Shown here: piece by piece, positions 1 through 9,101 of the stretch
How the letters are laid out: the number at the start of each line of letters is the position of its first letter
Position numbering within the stretch: position 1 is the stretch's first letter
Source of the DNA: Corydoras sp. C115
Taxonomy: Eukaryota > Chordata > Actinopteri > Siluriformes > Callichthyidae
Length of the DNA stretch: 64,000 nucleotides
Direction of reading: 5' to 3'
Assembly (NCBI GenBank): GCA_019802505.1
Contig: JAFMOC010000309.1
Span: 313,501 to 377,500, forward strand
Translations under genes and position numbers: made by a program
The notes under the pieces: model-generated
What the model saw: the letters and a program-made list of their open reading frames with translations, nothing else
Databases searched by the model: none
Told to the model about the DNA's origin: nothing

Positions 1-962
1 GCGTTATGATTGCAGCTCTGCGCGTCACGTTTACGATTAAAAAAACTCAAGCGGTTATCAGCGTGATTGGGGTGGAAAGTCTTTAATTGATTGGGGTGTA
101 ATGTCTTTAATTGATCGGGGTGGAATGTCTTTAGTTGATTGGGGTGAAATGTCTTTAATTGATCGGGGTGGAATGTCTTTAATTGATCGGGGTGGAATGT
201 CTTTAATTGATTGGGGTGGAATGTCTTTAATTGATCGGGGTGGAATGTCTTTAATTGATCGGGGTGGAATGTCTTTAATTGATCGGGGTGGAATGTCTTT
301 AATTGATCGGGGTGGAATGTCTTTAATTGATCGGGGTGGAATGTCTTTAATTGATAGGGGTGGAATGTCTTTAATTGATTGGGGTGGAATGTCTTTAATT
401 GATAGGGGTGCAATGTCTTTAATTGATTGGGGTGCAATGTCTTTAATTGATTGGGGTGCAATGTCTTTAATTGATCGGGGTGGAATGTCTTTAATTGATT
501 GGGGTGCAATGTCTTTAATTGATCGGGGTGGAATGTCTTTAATTGATCGGGGTGGAATGTCTTTAATTGATTGGGGTGGAATGTCTTTAAGTGACACCTT
601 CATTTATTTGGCTTCACGCTGTCCGCTGCCAACATTTAAAGACACAGAAGACACACCGGTCTTTCTTCGTCTCCCACATTAGTTCCAGTGAAGTTAGTTA
701 CAGTGAAGTTACAGTTACAGTGAAGCCAGGCGCTACACACGCTTTGACATTTAGTTTTCGATTGACTTTTGTTGCTCTCATTATCTTCGTCTCTCTCAGT
801 CTTTCTCTCCTCATCTCTGTTAAATATTTCTCCATGTTGTCTCTTGAGGGTTTGTTCAGTTCACTTAATATCGCTTGCTCTATGATTTCTTGTTATGCGC
901 CCCCCCTTGCACTGCCCATGCCCACCACCAGGGGGGCGCGCCCCACTATTTGAGAAGCACTG
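1..962 (+). mobile_element. hAT3 non-autonomous DNA transposon, left end outside window
   Basis: The right end reads TATTTGAGAAGCACTG, matching the end of the copy at 52117-53030. The interior (AAAACTCAAGCGGTTATC, the stretch with TTTCTCCATGTTGTCTC, then a C-rich run) is colinear with the other two hAT3 copies. The left terminus lies before base 1, so no target duplication can be checked. There is no transposase frame. Its centre has grown into a 24-bp minisatellite (64-595). hAT assignment rests on the 8-bp duplications of the other copies. Confidence 0.75.
64..595. repeat. 24-bp minisatellite inside hAT3, about 22 units
   Basis: The unit is TTGATCGGGGTGGAATGTCT plus TTAA, with C/T, G/C and A/G variants. 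Because 24 is a multiple of 3 and the unit has no stop, both strands give long repetitive open frames (an 8-residue period on +). These are not genes. The other hAT3 copies in this window carry the same motif once only. Confidence 0.95.
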
Positions 963-1606
963 ATTTAAAACAATACTTTCAGGTTCCTTTCTGTATCAAA
1001 TCTTTTTGCATCATTTTATATTTATACAAAATATGATTGTGCTAAATTAAAACGAGCAGTGTTAGATTAGCTTATCTACCTGGCTTTTTCTTACATAATA
1101 AAACATCCATGAAGAAATAATTCTAAATATATATTAATAAAGTTTCCCATGGTGCATTAACCTTTAATCCAAACTAAAATACAGACATAAAACTTAACAT
1201 TAAAAAGTAAAATACATACTTCAGTCTTTTTATATACTATACTTTATATATACTATATATTTTTTATATACTACAGTATATCTATTTTATAAACTATATT
1301 GCAATCACATTCGCTACATTTTTAAAACTTAACTCTAAATATTAAATATATTTTTTTAAATATACTTCTTTTATCTCAGGCTGATGTCATGACAAACGGG
1401 ATCGCGCATTTGTCGTATTTCCAAAGTACCTCGATTTCATTTTACACTCGTTGTAAACAGTTGTTCTCATGTCGAGCTCTCGATTCCTGACTTTTAAAGC
1501 CGACCGAGGGGGGGGGGGGGGTCGAATTGTTCCCTCCCCCTGCTCCATGCTTCCCGCTCCCATGAACTAGCATGTCAGCGAACTCCAGCCGGAGTTGTTT
1601 AACATG
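963..1606. other. AT-rich stretch without a gene
   Basis: I see no coding potential. The first 400 bases are A/T-rich with TATA-like runs. From 1381 the sequence is more mixed and contains TGATGTCATGACA, which resembles a CRE/ATF site, and a G14 run at 1508-1521. Whether it belongs to a promoter cannot be told from sequence. Confidence 0.5.
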
Positions 1607-1841
1607 CACCCAGGACAGGACGCCAGTCTATCACTGGACACGCACTCACTCACACAGACACACACACACTCTAAATGGGGCAATTTGGAGAATTCAATCG
1701 ACCTTGATCCATGTGTTTGGACTGTGGAGGAAACCCACGGGGAGAACATGGAAACTCCACCCAGATGGGAATTCTAACTGGGAATCTCTAGTGCTGAGAG
1801 GAGAACATGCTAATGACCACACCAACGTGCAGCCCGTCTTT
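1607..1841 (-). mobile_element. SINE-A copy, truncated
   Basis: Reads as the reverse complement of SINE-A: CCCAGGACAGGACGCC, then the CA-rich stretch, GGGGCAATTTGGAGAATTCA, CATGGAAACTCCACCCAGAT and a decayed B box, ending near AACGTGCAGCCCG. The 3' tail side is missing. Confidence 0.8.
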
Positions 1842-1849
1842 ACTTTATA

Positions 1850-2046
1850 ATCATATCCAGAGGAGACTGGGGGTGGGGAGGAGAGGCGGAGCCGATGTGC
1901 TGATGAGGGAGCTCGATTAGCGCACCTGATCCGGCTCAGTGAGCGGCTTTATGAGCCGTGACATCACGTGCTGCCTGGAGGGAGAGTCCATGGTCCCGAC
2001 GGGAGCGGGACTTCAGCGCGTGCCACAGAGCGTTACAGCTGGAGAT
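1850..2046 (+). promoter_or_regulatory. Candidate single-copy 5' segment upstream of klhl24
   Basis: This is one of the few stretches before the gene that does not match a repeat elsewhere in the window. It contains TGACATCACGTGCTG, a CRE-like half with an E-box CACGTG, and a 17-base flank GCGTTACAGCTGGAGAT that is repeated in tandem after the hAT1 insertion (3276-3300). A role as promoter or non-coding exon 1 of klhl24 is a guess from position only. No donor site is convincing. Confidence 0.2.
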
Positions 2047-3275
2047 TAGGGCTGCAACAACGAATCGATAAAATCGATAAAAATCGATTATCCAAAGTAT
2101 CAATAATGAATTTCCATTATCGATTCGTTGGGTCGCGCGATTTCCGTGTTTCTCGCGAAGTCGCACCCGCTTACGTCACCTGCAGCGCTTCAATAACGCT
2201 GGAAAATAATAGCGGGTTAAACAGAATGAGGCGGAGTCTGCAAAACAGGTTGATAAATGTACAAATGAAACACAGCCAACGCTGAAACTAAAGAACGTGG
2301 AACATGCAGCTCTGCGAACATGCGCAGCAGCACGGTGATGATACACCACCTGAAACTCAACACTGATGAGGATGAAGCTGAACAGCAGATAAATCTCTAC
2401 AACATCCCGAGATTCTTTAGTTTAAAGTGAATGAACGTAACGGAACGTCACACTATCAGACCGGCAGAGCAGCGTCATGCTGTGTTTGGTTGTTAACTGG
2501 ATGATAACAGCGATAGAGAACGTGTCTGAACGTCCGTTATACCAATACGTCCGTATTTCCCGGGACATGTCCGTATGTCACGTCCTGTCCCGGTTTATTT
2601 TTTAAAGTGAGGAAATGTCCAGGTTTTTAGCGAATCAATAGCAGCACACCGCAGGGGAGCGGGGGATTGACGCGCACACACGCACGCCGTAAAAGTACGC
2701 TGCTTTAAATGTCCCGGCACTGCCCCCCCCCCCCCCCCGCTTTCAGACCGCATCGAGACAAACGGAAAGCCTTGTACACGGTCTGCAAAGCAGCCATATG
2801 TCCTGGTGTCCAATTGAAATTTCACACAAGAGGTTTTTTTTTTTGTTAATTGGCTAATTTGTTAATTATTTTTTTTCCATAGCTGATTGTTAATTAGTTT
2901 ATTTGTTAATTTATTTTCCCCAATAGGCTACAGAACAGACAATATTTAGCTCATTACTGAGGGCAACTGAGTATCATGTGTTATTTGTTGTTAAGTGAGG
3001 GATGTTTAGATGATACATTATTTCTTTCATTGTGCTTTTCATTCATTACAGGAAATGTTAATTTAAACATTTTGAATAAAATTACTATATATAATACTAT
3101 ACTAGAATAATTTTACTGAAAAACATCCATCTTTGGATAAAAGCTTCTGCTAAATGATTAAATGTAAATGTAAAGACATGGAAAATTTTTAATTTATTTA
3201 TCCGATTCATCGATTAATCGGAAAAATAATCGACCGATTAATCGATTATCAAAATAATCGTTAGTTGCAGCCCTA
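2047..3275 (+). mobile_element. hAT1 non-autonomous element, complete
   Basis: Ends are TAGGGCTGCAAC and GTTGCAGCCCTA, flanked by a perfect 8-bp duplication CTGGAGAT (2039-2046 and 3276-3283), the hallmark of hAT transposition. Sub-terminal regions are rich in ATCGAT/ATCGATTAATCG. Length is 1229 bp and no transposase frame is visible, so it must have been moved in trans. It is the reference copy for the others in the window. Confidence 0.9.
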
Positions 3276-3581
3276 CTGGAGATGCGTTACAGCTGGAGAT
3301 GCATGTCATTTGAACCTGTTCTGTAATAAAGCCCGTTCCTGTAAGGGAAAAATCCTGTCTCCGGTTCTTGCACGTGCCCACCCCTCGTTACAAGAACGTT
3401 TTGGGCGCTGGGCAGATACAGGTGCAAACCTGTATCCGGTCCTCATTCCTTCACCTCGCCACAGTTTGAATGTGATGATAAACACAGAGAGTGATAAATA
3501 AACCCGTTCCTGTCGGGAGATGTACTGTCTCTGGTCGTGCCCACCCCTCATTTTATATCTGTCCATACGATCTGTCTAGTC
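3276..3581. other. Non-coding stretch with a duplicated motif
   Basis: No gene. Two related segments (about 3325-3375 and 3495-3550) share CCCGTTCCTGT and GTGCCCACCCCTC, suggesting an old repeat. A related motif in reverse occurs near 56521-56565. Part of a SINE-A-like phrase (GGGCGCTGGGCAGATACA) sits at 3402-3421. Confidence 0.4.
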
Positions 3582-4179
3582 CAGGGGTGCTCAATATGTC
3601 GATCGCGATGGCGGTTTAAAAAAAAAAATTCACGTATCAGCACTTTTTTAACAGCACAGTATCAGAAGCACATGCACGCACAGAAGCACATGCACGCACG
3701 TATTTTAACAAACAATGTGATTCATTCCAAATCGCGATCTCTGCAAGCAAGCGGGGGGGGGGGGGGGGGGGGGGTTCTCCATGCCCATCCAGCGAAGAGC
3801 GTCTCAGGCGCTGGGCAGATACACCCAGGACAGGGGGGCAATCTATCACTGTGCACACATTCACACTCTATATGGGGCAATTTGGAAAATTCAATTGACT
3901 TGATCCATGTTTTTGGACTGTGGGAGGAATTTGGAGAAGCCGGAGGAAACTCACGGGGAGAACGTGGAAACTCCACCCAGATTGGGATTCGAAACGGGAA
4001 TCCCTGACGCTGAGAGGTGAACGTGCTAAACACTAAGCCATCGTGCCGCCCAATACTAACATGATGTGTGTAAACAGGGTTCAATATAAAAGCCTAAAAT
4101 AATGATTAACCCCGGTAGATCTCGATGACCTGTCCAATGGAAAAATTGATCTCGGGCCAGAAAAGTGTGGGCACCCCTG
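3582..4179 (+). mobile_element. hAT4 non-autonomous element with nested SINE
   Basis: Ends CAGGGGTGCTCAA and TGTGGGCACCCCTG. The flanks GTCTAGTC (3574-3581) and CTCTAGTC (4180-4187) match at 7 of 8 bases, fitting a hAT duplication. A SINE-A (3753-4050) sits inside. The right half recurs at 5453-5661. Confidence 0.75.
3753..4050 (-). mobile_element. SINE-A copy nested in hAT4
   Basis: Reverse-complement SINE-A running from a G22 tract (3753-3774, the expanded C tract of the other strand) to GTGCCGCC at the tRNA-like head. All internal blocks are recognisable. Confidence 0.85.
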
Positions 4180-4187
4180 CTCTAGTC

Positions 4188-4308
4188 TATTCTATCTGTT
4201 TATTCTATCTGTCTAATCGATTTATCGGTCTATACTATCTCTCTATACTATCTGTTTATTCTGTCTGATCGATTTATCGGTCTATACTATCTGTCTGTTA
4301 TGTTGCGC
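4188..4308. repeat. Imperfect TCTA/CTGT microsatellite
   Basis: Runs of TCTATACTATCTG-type repeats. The same microsatellite resumes at 4509-4540, 4891-4930, 5190-5214 and 5662-5735, so it was a longer block broken up by later SINE insertions. Confidence 0.8.
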
Positions 4309-4508
4309 GCGGTAGCTCAGTGATTTGGGCGTTGGGCTATCAATCTGAAAGTTGGGGTTCAAATCCCTGATCCACTGTAGTTACCAGTGTGGGTCCTTGA
4401 GCAAGGACCTTAACCCTCATTGCTCCAGGGATGTTGTGATGAACCCTGTGCTCATCTTGGAAGTCGCTTTGGATAAAGCGTCCAATAAATGACCAAATGT
4501 AAATGTAA
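4309..4508 (+). mobile_element. SINE-B copy
   Basis: tRNA-like head with an A-box-like GGTAGCTCAGTGA and a B box GGTTCAAATCC, then a conserved body (CTCATTGCTCCAGGGATGTT) and a 3' tail CGCTTTGGATAAAGCGTCC ending in AAATGTAAATGT. The head is a SINE promoter and would not fold as a functional tRNA gene. Confidence 0.8.
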
Positions 4509-4540
4509 TTATGTCTATTATCTGTCTATATTATCTGTCA

Positions 4541-4890
4541 GCGGCACGGTGGCTTAGTGGTCAGCACGTTCGCCTCTCAGCGCTAGGGATTCCCGGTTCG
4601 AATCCCCATCTGGGTGGAGTTTCCATGTTCTCCCTGTGTCTGCGTGGGTTTCCTCCGGGTTCTCCGGTTTCCTCCCACAGTCCAAAAACATGGATCAAGT
4701 TAATTGAGTTCTCCAAATTGCCCCATATAGAGTGTGTCTGTGTGAGTGAGTGTGGGTCCAGTGATAGATTGGCGCCCTGTCCTGGGTCTATCTGCCCAGC
4801 GCCTGAGACGTTCTCCCCTGGATGGGCATGGGGAACCCCACCCCGACCCTAATAGAGGATAAAGAGGGAGATAATGAATGGATGAATGAA
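4541..4890 (+). mobile_element. SINE-A copy with target duplication
   Basis: Complete: head GCGGCACGGTGGCTTAGTGG, B box GGTTCGAATCC, body, and tail ATAATGAATGGATGAATGAA. Flanks TATATTATCTGTC (4527-4539) and TATACTATCTGTC (4891-4903) match at 12 of 13 bases, so it inserted into the TCTA microsatellite. Confidence 0.88.
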
Positions 4891-4903
4891 TATACTATCT
4901 GTC

Positions 4904-5214
4904 TAATCGATTTATGTCTATACTTTGTCCATATTATCTGCGTCAAAAACGCAGAGTATTACTTTTAGAAATAGCTATTTTATATACAGCACAACCCGAC
5001 GCCAGGACGCACATAATGAATAATAATGATTCAGTGCTGTTTTAGTACATAATTTATTTGAAAACCTGCTTTCTGTTCTGCAGCCTGAAAGTTAATATTT
5101 AAATTCAGGGCTTGGATTGTCTGTGACGAATTATCGTATCAATAGCAGCACCATAACATGAGATTGACGCGCGAGGATTGACGCAGATGTCTATACTTTG
5201 TCCATATTATCATA
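4904..5214. other. Non-coding, partly a hAT1-like remnant
   Basis: No gene. The phrases ATCAATAGCAGCAC and GATTGACGCGC also occur inside hAT1 (about 2634-2672), so part of this stretch is probably a decayed hAT1 fragment. Confidence 0.4.
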
Positions 5215-5452
5215 CCGTCCATCCATTATCTTCCGGGGTTCCCCATGCCCATCCAGGGGAGAACATTTTGTGTTCTGGGCAGATACACCCAGGACAGGGT
5301 GCCAATCTATTACTGGGCACACACACATACACTCTATATATATAGGGGCAATTTGGAGTTTGGACTGTGGGAGTAAACCGGAGAACCCGGAGGAAACTCA
5401 CGCGGACACGGGGAGAACGTGGAAACTCCACCCAGATTGAGCCACTGTGCTG
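5215..5452 (-). mobile_element. SINE-A copy, internally shortened
   Basis: Reverse-complement SINE-A from the tail side (CCATCCATTATCTTCC) to the head (GCCACTGTGCTGCCC). The block between the TATATAGGGGCAATTTGGAG and CACCCAGATTGAG phrases is shorter than usual, and the B box is lost. Confidence 0.8.
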
Positions 5453-5661
5453 CCCTTTTGCTGGAAGGTATTTAATAAAATAGCAATTTCTGTGAAAATG
5501 GCAGTCTATTGTATTCTGATTCACAATACTAACATGATGCGTGTAAACAGGTTTCAATATAAAAGCCTAAAAAAAAGATTAACCCCGGTAGATCTCGATG
5601 ACCTGTCCAATGGAAAAGTAGATCTCGGGCCAGAAAAGTGTGGGCACCTCTGTTCTATACT
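5453..5661 (+). mobile_element. hAT4 right-end fragment
   Basis: Colinear with 4051-4179: AATACTAACATGATG, GTGTAAACAGG, CCCCGGTAGATCTCGATGAC, GGGCACCTCTG. The left half is missing. Confidence 0.7.
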
Positions 5662-5868
5662 ATCTATCTATTCTATTTATACAACCTGTCTATACAAACT
5701 GTCTAATCTATTCTATCTGTCTAAAACACAATGATGCCATAGTTCTGAGCATCATGTGAGCAGCCAGGTGCCTGGGGTCTGTGAATCTGAAACCTTTCGG
5801 GAGCCGCTGACCCAGCCTGCATCACACAGCCGTTTTGTTATATAGAATAAAGCCTTATTCACAACTAG
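5662..5868. other. Microsatellite remnant and unassigned sequence
   Basis: Begins with TCTATCTATTC-type microsatellite to about 5735. The remainder has no coding signal or repeat I recognise. Confidence 0.4.
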
Positions 5869-6225
5869 GGATGAGAATCGCAGCAGTCATGACGAGTCGA
5901 TATGATCTTGATTCTTCAAGCGGACATTTAGATTATTTCCGATACTTAAGAATTCCTCACGATTCGAACGATTAAAATGATACAATACTCGATGTTTATT
6001 TATTTATTTTTTAACTTTAAATCCACTACCTTTCAAATAAATCAACAAGAAAATCATTGGATCACCCTTTAATTGAGCTACAGAAACAGAATTCTATTCA
6101 CACAATGTTAGCAGTTGTAATTAACTATAAATAAAACAATTAATCTATAAAAAGTCAAATAAAATGTAATAACATCAATTACGATAAGAACGTAAAGAAT
6201 CATTTAAGTCTTAATATGATTCTTT
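5869..6225 (+). mobile_element. hAT5-like element, copy A, truncated
   Basis: Starts TAGGGATGAGAATCGCAGC, a hAT-like end. The downstream part (CAAATAAATCAACAAGAAAATCA, then ATAAGAACGTAAAGAATCAT) matches the interrupted copy B at 6481-8110. Right terminus not found. Superfamily inferred from the end only. Confidence 0.5.
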
Positions 6226-6480
6226 CCATCCATCCTTTATCTATCCTCTACTAGGGTCATGGGGGGGTTCCCCATTCCCATCCGGGGGAGAACGTTTCGG
6301 GCGCTGGGCAGATACACCCAGGACAGGACACCAATCTATCACTGGACACACACTCTATATGGGGCAATTTGGAGAATTCAATTAACCGTAATCCATGGTT
6401 TTGGACTGTGGGAGGAAACCGGAGAACCCGGAGGAAACCCACGTGGACATGGGGAGAACATGGAAACTCCACCCAGATTG
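6226..6480 (-). mobile_element. SINE-A copy between two hAT5-like copies
   Basis: Reverse-complement SINE-A from CCATCCATCCTTTATC to CTCCACCCAGATTGG. The B box and head are absent, so it is broken at the junction with copy B. Confidence 0.8.
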
Positions 6481-6549
6481 GCGGACATTTAGATTATTTT
6501 CGATACTTATGATTTCTCGCGATTCGAGCGATTAAAATGATATATATAT

Positions 6550-6947
6550 TAGGGGTGAGCTGCAATATTCGCTGATTCGACGATTCGATTCGGAGAACCG
6601 TAGTCGACTATGAACCTCATAGTCGAATGTACCATTTTGACCACATGGGGGCGCCCATGGCTGCTGCTAAGCATTAGTTTTTACATGAAATGTCTTTGTT
6701 TTCGTTATATATATAGCCTTTTGTCAAATAAAATCATCCTAATTTCTAGAAAAAAAGAAAAAACAAAAAAAAAGGTTTTCTTTTGTTAGAAAAACAAGTA
6801 AAATATATTAAAAAAATCTTTTTTAAAAACTATGCTTATAGCGCCATCTTGTGGTGAAATTTTAACTGATTCGACTATCAGTCGACTATAGGGAAAATCT
6901 GACGAATCAGATTCGACTACGAAAATCTGTAGTTGAATACAGCCCTA
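6550..6947 (+). mobile_element. hAT2 non-autonomous element
   Basis: Ends TAGGGGTGAGCTGCAATATT and ATACAGCCCTA, flanked by ATATATAT on both sides (6542-6549, 6948-6955). The duplication is plausible but lies in low-complexity DNA. Sub-terminal repeats are TCGACTAT/ATAGTCGA. No coding capacity. Confidence 0.8.
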
Positions 6948-7097
6948 ATATATATATATATAATTTTTTTTTTACATTAAATCCATTACCTTTCAAATAA
7001 ATCAACAAGAAAATCAGTCGCCCTTTTTTTGAGCTACAGACACGGTGTTTGTCGGACTATAGCAGCGGTAATTAACGAACCATAAATAAAACAATTA

Positions 7098-8033
7098 CGT
7101 ATTTTCCGGACTGTAAAGCGCACCTAAAAGCCTAAAATCTTCCCAGAAATCAGACGTGCGCCTTATAATCCGGTGCGCCTTATACGTGTACCGAGTTCCA
7201 AAATCTATAAAAGTATTGTTGTGCGATCGAAAATTAATCCGGAGCTCGCCGTCATTCCGGGAGGATTAAATAAAGAACTCCGACCGCTGGACATTGGTGT
7301 AAACGGGGCGTTTAAGGTAAAGTTGCGGGCGGCGTGGGAGCGATGGATGATAGACGGAGAACACACGTTTACTAAAACTCGGGAGGCGGCGGCGGGGCGA
7401 GTTACGCCACCGTCTGTGAATGGGTTGTGGACGCCTGGGCTGAGGTTTCTGCCGTGACCGTCGTCAGAGCTTTCACGAAAGCCGGCGTCGTCGCCGAACG
7501 GCAGCCCGGAGACGAGACGGACTCGGACATCGATGAGAGCGAACACCGGAGCGCTCGATAGAGAACCAGCTTTTTAATTCAGACTCAGAAGACGAGGACT
7601 TTGATGGATTTGTGGGAGAAGAGATTAAAATAATGTGTTTTATCAAATAGTAGAATAAACTTCAATTATAAATCAGCGTTTTACTTTTCTTGTAGATCGT
7701 ATGTTTTAGCGAGTGCCTTATAATACGCTGCCGCACAGAATAAGTACCGTACAGAAATAGAGTCCCTAATTCAGACTGCGCCTTATAGTATGGTGCGCCT
7801 TATACGTGGGGCAAATACAGAAATAGAGTCCGTAATTCAGACTGCGCCACGTATAAGGCGCACCGTACAGTCTGAATTATGGGGTCTATTTCTGTATTTG
7901 CCCCGTATAAGGCGCACCGTACTATAAGGCGCAGTCTGAATTACGGGGTCTATTTCTGTATTTGCCCCGTATAAGGCGCACCGTATAATAGACCCCGTAA
8001 TTCAGACTGCGCCTTATAGTCCGGAAAATACGG
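7098..8033 (+). mobile_element. pogo/Tigger-like DNA transposon, internally deleted
   Basis: Left end CGTATTTTCCGGACTGTAAA and right end TAGTCCGGAAAATACGG are inverted repeats flanked by TA (7096-7097, 8034-8035), as expected for Tc1/mariner/pogo elements. It retains only the C-terminal part of a transposase (7173-7561). The right third is a cluster of inverted copies of its own end sequence (about 7740-8033). Confidence 0.75.
7173..7561 (+). pseudogene. pogo/Tigger-like transposase C-terminal remnant
   Basis: The translation contains IPGGLNKELRPLDIGVNGAF and LRAAWERWM, resembling the C-terminal part of the DDE domain of Tigger/JRK-type transposases (VIPGG...QPLD...W..WM). A frameshift near 7400-7415 moves the continuation (ATVCEWVVDAWAEVSA, then FTKAGVVAE) to another frame, which ends at the TAG at 7559-7561. 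The N-terminal DNA-binding domain and the first catalytic residues are absent. It cannot make an active transposase. Family level is confident; the subfamily is not. Confidence 0.7.
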
Positions 8034-8110
8034 TACTCTGTAAAAAGAGTGAAATAAAATGCAATAACATCAATTGCGATAAGAACGTAAAGAATCATTT
8101 GAATCTTAAT

Positions 8111-8181
8111 GTTTTTTTTCAGATCCATCCCCAAGTTCTGCTCCGTTGTTCTTAGGCCTTAAGGCCCGTTCCGCCGTGGCC
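8111..8181 (+). promoter_or_regulatory. 3' splice site and 5' UTR before klhl24 start codon
   Basis: A pyrimidine run then CAG at 8120-8122 (TTTTTTTTCAG) makes a strong acceptor, so the first coding exon probably begins at 8123 with 59 bases of 5' UTR. A branch-like TTAAT lies at 8106-8110 inside hAT5-derived sequence. An in-frame TAA at 8107-8109 closes the frame upstream of the ATG. The partner non-coding exon is not identified. Confidence 0.55.
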
Positions 8182-9101
8182 ATGGTTCTGATCCTGGGCA
8201 GACGGCTGAACCGGGAGGACTCGACCATGCGCGAGTCTCCCGCCGTCAAGCGCAAGGTGCTGGAAATGGACAGCAAGCCCCTGAGCAGCCACGACATTTT
8301 CGACTTCTCCTCCGGCCCGTGTCACAGCGAAAGCGTCCTGCAGATGTTCAACGAGTTCCGCGACGGCCGCCTGTTCACCGACGTCGTGATCAGCGTGGAG
8401 GGCCGCGAGTTCCCCTGCCACCGCGCGGTGCTGTCGGCCTGCAGCAGCTACTTCCGCGCCATGTTCTGCAACGACCACCGCGAGAGCCGCGCCATGCTGG
8501 TGGAGATCAACGGCATCCGCGCCGAAGCCATGGACACCTTCCTGCAGTACGTGTACACGGGGCGCGCCCGGATCACCACGGAGAACGTGCAGTTCCTGTT
8601 CGAGACGTCCAGCCTGTTCCAGATCGCCACGCTGCGGGACGCCTGCGCCAAGTTCCTCGAGGACCAGCTGGATCCGTGCAACTGCCTGGGCATCCAGCGC
8701 TTCGCCGACGCCCACTCGCTCAAGCAGCTGGCCAGCCGCTGTCGCGCCTACGCCCTGCAGAGCTTCGGCGACGCGGCGCAGCACGAGGAGTTCCTGGATC
8801 TGCGGCGGGACGAGCTGGAGGAGTACATCGCCAGCGACGAGCTCAGCGTCGGGAAGGAGGAGACCGTCTTCGAGGCCGTGATGCGCTGGGTGTACCACGA
8901 TGTGGAGCACCGGCGCAGCATCCTGCGCGACCTCCTGACGCACGTCCGCCTGCCGCTTCTCCACCCCAACTACTTCGTGCAGACGGTCGAGGGGGACCAG
9001 CTGATCCAAAACGCGCCCGAGTGCTACCAGCTGCTGCACGAGGCACGCCGATACCATGTGCTGGGCAACGAAATGATGTCCCCTCGCACCCGACCGCGCA
9101 G
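8182..9101 (+). CDS. klhl24: klhl24 coding exon 1 (BTB and BACK domains)
   Basis: Encodes residues 1-306 and two bases of codon 307. BTB core: FTDVVISVEGREFPCHRAVL and SACSSYFRAMF. BACK: CNCLGIQRFADAHSL, HEEFLDL, ELEEYIASDEL, EAVMRWV and LLTHVRLPLLHPNYF. The donor is CAG|GTAAGAG at 9102. The exon is strikingly rich in G/C at third positions compared with its AT-rich surroundings, which opens spurious long frames on both strands. A methionine at residue 29 (LEMD) matches the internal start known from human KLHL24 start-loss alleles. Confidence 0.95.

Larger units (their letters stand above)
6481..8110 (+). mobile_element. hAT5-like element, copy B, interrupted twice
   Basis: Segments 6481-6549, 6956-7095 and 8036-8110 are colinear with copy A (GGACATTTAGATTATTT..., TCAACAAGAAAATCA..., AACGTAAAGAATCATTTGAATC). 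The gaps are the hAT2 element at 6550-6947 and the pogo-like element at 7098-8033. Its last bases run directly into the splice acceptor of the first klhl24 coding exon. Confidence 0.6.

Noticed and set aside
58..682. Long repetitive open frames on both strands (period 8 residues)
   Set aside because: They are translations of the 24-bp minisatellite, with no start context, splice signals or family similarity.
4309..4400. tRNA gene, from A- and B-box-like sequences
   Set aside because: The boxes belong to tRNA-derived SINE heads found many times with SINE bodies and tails; the stems of a functional tRNA do not form.
8152..9057. 301-codon minus-strand frame, and a 280-codon + frame at 8319-9161
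   Set aside because: Both are shadows of the GC-rich first coding exon of klhl24, which has the recognisable BTB and BACK domains.
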